Positions 4,099 to 6,445 of a stretch of 6,445 nt of DNA are shown here, piece by piece. The DNA is from Acidithiobacillus ferruginosus (GTDB lineage Bacteria; Pseudomonadota; Gammaproteobacteria; Acidithiobacillales; Acidithiobacillaceae): the NCBI RefSeq assembly GCF_018854495.1, contig NZ_JABBDR010000052.1, positions 1-6,445 on the forward strand. The letters are read 5' to 3'. The position numbers and the translations under genes are program-made. A model generated the notes under the pieces. The model saw only the letters and a program-made list of their open reading frames with translations. It searched no databases and was not told the DNA's origin. Within the stretch, counting starts at the first letter, position 1, and each line of letters starts with the position of its first letter.

Positions 4099-5277
4099 TC
4101 ACGCATCAACTATCCCCCGGCGGGAAAAGGGTTCAAAGGGATCGGGGCCGGAAGACTCAAGAAACTCAACAAGCCCACGAAAAGCGATCGCGGCAATCCC
4201 AATCCGTCCATCTCCGTGAACCTGTTCTGCAATACCTACATTGGCTGCGGGAAATAAGATGGTGCAGGGCTCGGCACCCGCGCCGCCGCGATTACCCTTC
4301 TCCCCGCCGGAAAAAACACCCTTGGGGGTCGGCGCCGCAGGCGACGGGGGAGATGCTGACCCTTCAGGCGGATGATTGTTATCCGCCTGAAGGGATCCTG
4401 AAGGATCCTGAAGGACCGGGCGGGTGCTGCACGTTTGGCCATTTTCCCGGGCGGATACTGCACGGTGTCGGGCGGGTGCTGCACATTTTGACGGTTTTTT
4501 GGGTTCTACCGGGCGGGTGCTGCACGCCTTGGCTGTGTGACGATGAATTCGTTCGCCATCGATGATGATTCCCATCACCGCCAAACCGTCCTCGTCGAGC
4601 CGTATCTCATGCCGTCTGTGCCGCATGGAAACGGCTGACAATTTCCCCGCGACGGCTTGAATTGCGTTGTCCAATATCCATCCCCCGTTTGGCTCGGAGG
4701 TGTGACTGAGGATATACCTGGCGATGGCCTGGGTTATGCCATTCTGCAGTCGGGTAATTGGGGTGGGGTCGTAATGTAAAGGCAGGTCATTTCGGAGCAG
4801 TTCGGCCAGCGCCAATCCGATGCGGACGCGCCACAAATGCCGATCGCCACCACTTATCGGGTCTGGCCGGGTGGCCTGACTTTTGACCACATGGTCGACC
4901 AGTCCACCCATGATAGACAGGCCGGATTTCATCACTACGATTTCCAGCGTCACCTCACGTAACTCACGGATAAGTTTTTGAATGCCACCCAGGCTGTGCC
5001 TGCTCTCTGACATTGTTTTCCGCACGCGGGCCGGATCCACTAATATTTCGATTCCCCCGTCATCGGTTTCCCGATAATTTTCTGCATTCCAGAGAAAAGC
5101 GTCGAGCAGGTCCTGGTGACGCTGACCAAACCGCCCTGTGACCTTGCATCTACCCCAGGAGGTAACGATCCAATCTTCATCCCGGCGGTATGTGGGCCTT
5201 TGCGTCGGCTGGCACATTCGGAGGCGCGCGGGGCTGACCGTTGTGGTTGGGAGCCTCACTTGTGCTTTACCAGGCAT
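4099..5277 (-). CDS. Plasmid replication initiator, winged-helix, in the RepC position
   Basis: Probably the iteron-binding protein that opens the origin and recruits RepA. Residues about 40-130 (TSWGRCKVTGRFGQRHQDLLDAFLWNA, then VDPARVRKTM and GGIQKLIRELREVTLEIV) read as a first winged-helix domain. Residues about 148-242 (LWRVRIGLALAELL, ITQAIARYILSH, then HEIRLDEDGLAVMGIIID) form a second. This double winged-helix plan is that of RepC/RepE-type initiators. From about residue 250 the coding sequence passes through four iterons, a palindrome and a decayed oriT. The protein there is low in complexity and probably disordered. I chose ATG 5277, nine bases after GGTGAG; a GTG at 5286 gives three more residues. 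Either way it overlaps the repA end and is co-translated with it. At 392 residues it is much longer than RSF1010 RepC, mostly because of the tail. The family name is a structural judgement. Confidence 0.8.
   Translation of the reverse strand: MPGKAQVRLPTTTVSPARLRMCQPTQRPTYRRDEDWIVTSWGRCKVTGRFGQRHQDLLDAFLWNAENYRETDDGGIEILVDPARVRKTMSESRHSLGGIQKLIRELREVTLEIVVMKSGLSIMGGLVDHVVKSQATRPDPISGGDRHLWRVRIGLALAELLRNDLPLHYDPTPITRLQNGITQAIARYILSHTSEPNGGWILDNAIQAVAGKLSAVSMRHRRHEIRLDEDGLAVMGIIIDGERIHRHTAKACSTRPVEPKKPSKCAAPARHRAVSARENGQTCSTRPVLQDPSGSLQADNNHPPEGSASPPSPAAPTPKGVFSGGEKGNRGGAGAEPCTILFPAANVGIAEQVHGDGRIGIAAIAFRGLVEFLESSGPDPFEPFSRRGIVDA
4292..4350 (-). repeat. Degenerate, inverted second copy of oriT
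   Basis: Read on the minus strand, the first 27 bases (4350-4324) are identical to 3218-3244 of oriT. Skipping nine bases of the oriT hairpin (3245-3253), the next 32 (4323-4292) match 3254-3285 at 23 positions. The nick consensus TATCCTGC has become TTTCCGGC, and the hairpin is reduced. It therefore looks like a decayed relic, in opposite orientation, lying inside the initiator gene. The 27-bp identity is seen directly; loss of function is inferred. Confidence 0.78.
4360..4394. repeat. Perfect 14-bp inverted repeat beside the iterons
   Basis: CCCTTCAGGCGGAT (4360-4373) and ATCCGCCTGAAGGG (4381-4394) flank a 7-nt loop, GATTGTT. The element lies 21 bases from the first iteron, inside the initiator reading frame. 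IncQ origins carry hairpins next to the iterons at which the primase starts each strand (ssi sites), so this is a candidate priming hairpin. A transcription-attenuating hairpin is the alternative; no T run follows. Confidence 0.6.
4395..4414. repeat. Tandem 10-bp repeat between hairpin and iterons
   Basis: ATCCTGAAGG occurs twice in tandem (4395-4404, 4405-4414), and a third, weaker unit (GCCTGAAGGG) overlaps the hairpin arm at 4385-4394. It directly joins the inverted repeat to iteron 1. The unit contains GGATCC-like half-palindromes and may be part of the origin or a slippage product. Confidence 0.5.
4416..4526 (-). repeat. oriV: Four 18-bp iterons, candidate oriV inside the initiator gene
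   Basis: On the plus strand the unit CCGGGCGGGTGCTGCACG occurs at 4416-4433 and 4509-4526. Variants are TCGGGCGGGTGCTGCACA at 4468-4485 and CCGGGCGGATACTGCACG at 4447-4464. Start-to-start spacings are 31, 21 and 41 bases, all close to whole helical turns, so all four face one side of the DNA. They fall in two different reading registers of the host gene, so the sequence is kept as DNA and not as peptide. The gap between the third and fourth (4486-4508) is rich in T. Embedded origins of this kind are known within the lambda O gene. Confidence 0.78.
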
Positions 5278-6181
5278 GCGTCTCACCGTTTTTCGCTGCC
5301 AGATAGGGTGATCCGAAAGGGTTCAGGAGGCTGGGGAGAGCTTTTGGCTCATGGTTCCGCCGTTGTCCCATCCTTTGTTCTTTCGGTGATTCTCGTGTTT
5401 CCTCATCCTGCTCCTGTGGCGCTGGCAAGAGCACCCCACCTTCGTGCCTGAGGAAATACCGGTGCGGAATAGGTGCTGCATAGTTGTTCTTGGAAACGGA
5501 ATACCTGATGCGCACGCCAGCCGCAGCGTCGTCATCTTCAACGTATGTGATCGCCGCGCCGAATCTGGCGTTGTCCAAGAGCGCGCTTGCGCCGCGGATG
5601 GCGAACTGATCCCCGTTGCGCTCCCTTCCCGAGCTTTTATTCACGTGATGCAGGAACAGGATGGCCGCGCCAGTGTTTGCACCGATGCGTTCCAAAACCC
5701 GAAGCAGATTAGCCATCTCACCGTTATTCGACTCGTCGCCGGAATGGGACCTGCTTAAGGTATCGACGATGATGAGGCGTATTCCCTCTGCGCGTTCCGT
5801 CAACCAATCGGCATGCTGGCCATCCCGCAGGTCGAAAGGAACTCCCAGCATGGGCAGAACCTCGACTTTTTCCGCGAAGAGTTCCCTTTGCTGAGAGGAC
5901 AGATGACTACCAATGGCATACAGCCTTCGGCGCAGAACGATCTCCGGATCCTCCAGCGCAATGTAAAGGGTTCGTCCCGTATGATGGTGACCGAGTCCCA
6001 ACAAATCGACTCCCGCTACGCTTGCTGCGATCTCCAGCGCGAGGAACGATTTACCGACCCCACCTGGCGAGTAAAGGGCGCCGACAGTACCCGACAAAAA
6101 ACCTGGAATGACGAAGTCCAGCGCGGGAGGCTCGGTCTGGAATGCCGACATGATATGGAGCGGAGTGATTTTGCGACTCAT
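5267..6181 (-). CDS. repA: RepA-type hexameric replicative DNA helicase
   Basis: A 304-residue RecA-fold helicase of the IncQ RepA type, which unwinds the plasmid origin so replication does not need the host DnaB helicase. The N-terminus (ITPLHIMSAFQTEPPALDFV, then GFLSGTVGALYSPGGVGKS) parallels RSF1010 RepA closely. Walker A is SPGGVGKS at residues 38-45 with K44. ALEDPE carries the likely catalytic E77, RLIIVDTLSR is Walker B with D140, and FLHH at 177-180 is the sensor region. GASALLDNARFG and VSKNNYAAP with YFLRHEGGVLLP complete the family pattern. About 45 polar residues beyond that point form an extra tail relative to RSF1010 RepA. The ATG has AAGGAGG six bases upstream and overlaps the preceding HTH stop (ATGA). 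Its own end overlaps the initiator gene, giving one coupled HTH-repA-initiator operon. Confidence 0.95.
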   Translation of the reverse strand: MSRKITPLHIMSAFQTEPPALDFVIPGFLSGTVGALYSPGGVGKSFLALEIAASVAGVDLLGLGHHHTGRTLYIALEDPEIVLRRRLYAIGSHLSSQQRELFAEKVEVLPMLGVPFDLRDGQHADWLTERAEGIRLIIVDTLSRSHSGDESNNGEMANLLRVLERIGANTGAAILFLHHVNKSSGRERNGDQFAIRGASALLDNARFGAAITYVEDDDAAAGVRIRYSVSKNNYAAPIPHRYFLRHEGGVLLPAPQEQDEETRESPKEQRMGQRRNHEPKALPSLLNPFGSPYLAAKNGETHAW

Positions 6182-6445
6182 GCGGCGCCTCCTTTTCCAT
6201 TGGAGGCGGAGATGCGCGGGCGCCCCCTAGGCCGGGCAGGCGGCACAACTACAGGTATAGGCGGATGGATGATCGCTTGGAGGCTGTCGGCGGTGAAGCG
6301 CGGGCCGACCGCAGTTTGAATGGGTGCGGGAATTTTTCCGGCAGAGACCTTGTTGCGGAGGGTTTTTGGGGAACAGTCCAAGATCCGCGCAGCGGACTGG
6401 AAGGAAAAGAACGATTGCTGATCAGAGGTACAGGCTGGTACTTGG
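6178..6445 (-). CDS. Helix-turn-helix DNA-binding protein upstream of repA (partial; N-terminus off the window)
   Basis: The frame is open from the right edge to the stop at 6178, giving 88 visible residues. The only start codon in view, TTG at 6381, would cut into the DNA-binding domain, so the true start lies outside. SFQSAARILDCSPKTLRNKVSAGKIPAP, followed by VGPRFTADSLQAII, is an AlpA/MerR-like helix-turn-helix of the excisionase type. The proline-rich C-terminus ends PARPRGRPRISASNG, where RGRPR resembles an AT-hook. The stop overlaps repA as ATGA. In RSF1010 a small repressor gene (repF, also called cac) precedes repA and repC. This gene is in the same place and could likewise control the replication operon, though it looks like a different fold. 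A specific target cannot be inferred. Confidence 0.75.
   Translation of the reverse strand, partial: QVPACTSDQQSFFSFQSAARILDCSPKTLRNKVSAGKIPAPIQTAVGPRFTADSLQAIIHPPIPVVVPPARPRGRPRISASNGKGGAA

Noticed and set aside
3525..4109. 194-codon minus-strand open frame
   Set aside because: It is antisense to most of hicAB, whose products are clearly recognisable, and it shows no domain pattern.
4416..4526. CRISPR-like array
   Set aside because: The units are 18 bp with gaps of 13, 3 and 23 bases inside a coding gene, which fits iterons. Spacers are too short and irregular for CRISPR.
3960..4565. 201-codon plus-strand open frame
   Set aside because: It runs antisense to the initiator gene across the iterons and oriT relic, has no ribosome site and reads as Arg/Cys/His-rich shadow.
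1..6445. The window as a complete circular plasmid
   Set aside because: Joining the ends places an in-frame stop (TAA at 17-15) before the truncated HTH gene without providing a usable start codon. Some sequence is therefore probably missing between the edges.

Overview
This window is plasmid DNA, almost certainly from a proteobacterium. It carries a compact mobilizable replicon laid out like the IncQ plasmids: replication and mobilization genes are interleaved and overlapping, and a separate helicase, initiator and primase are all present. The host cannot be fixed from the sequence. High G+C and resemblance to broad-host-range MOBP/IncQ-type backbones suggest a beta-, gamma- or acidithiobacillus-type host.

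Layout from the right edge, minus strand: (i) the 3' part of a helix-turn-helix gene that runs off the window (6178-6445) and overlaps by ATGA (ii) a RepA-type hexameric helicase (5267-6181). RepA in turn overlaps (iii) a winged-helix replication initiator in the RepC position (4099-5277). The distal part of the initiator gene contains four 18-bp iterons (4416-4526), a 10-bp tandem repeat and a perfect 14-bp inverted repeat (4360-4394). Together these look like an origin of replication embedded in the initiator gene. Next to it is a degenerate, inverted copy of the transfer origin (4292-4350).

The centre carries a plus-strand HicA/HicB toxin-antitoxin pair (3358-3941). Left of it is an intact IncP/MOBP-type oriT with a hairpin and an ATCCTG/C nick consensus (3218-3285). 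Nicking on the plus strand would send hicAB and the replication genes into the recipient first and the mob genes last.

The left half is a minus-strand mobilization operon. mobC (2557-2958) overlaps by ATGA a very long mobA (140-2560), whose product joins a MOBP relaxase, a low-complexity linker and a DnaG-like/TOPRIM primase module. Two more products are probably made from the same DNA. One is mobB (1282-1794), nested in another frame over the linker and ending in a membrane helix. The other is a free primase (140-1282), whose in-frame ATG overlaps the mobB stop (TGATG) behind a perfect GGAGG. This reproduces the RSF1010 mobA-mobB-repB nesting, but with a TOPRIM-type primase module. The first 139 bases are AT-rich, non-coding and contain inverted repeats.

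The most notable points are the three-product mob/primase locus, the helically phased iterons inside the initiator gene, and the second, decayed oriT fused into the initiator's 3' end. All family assignments come from reading motifs; no database search was run.
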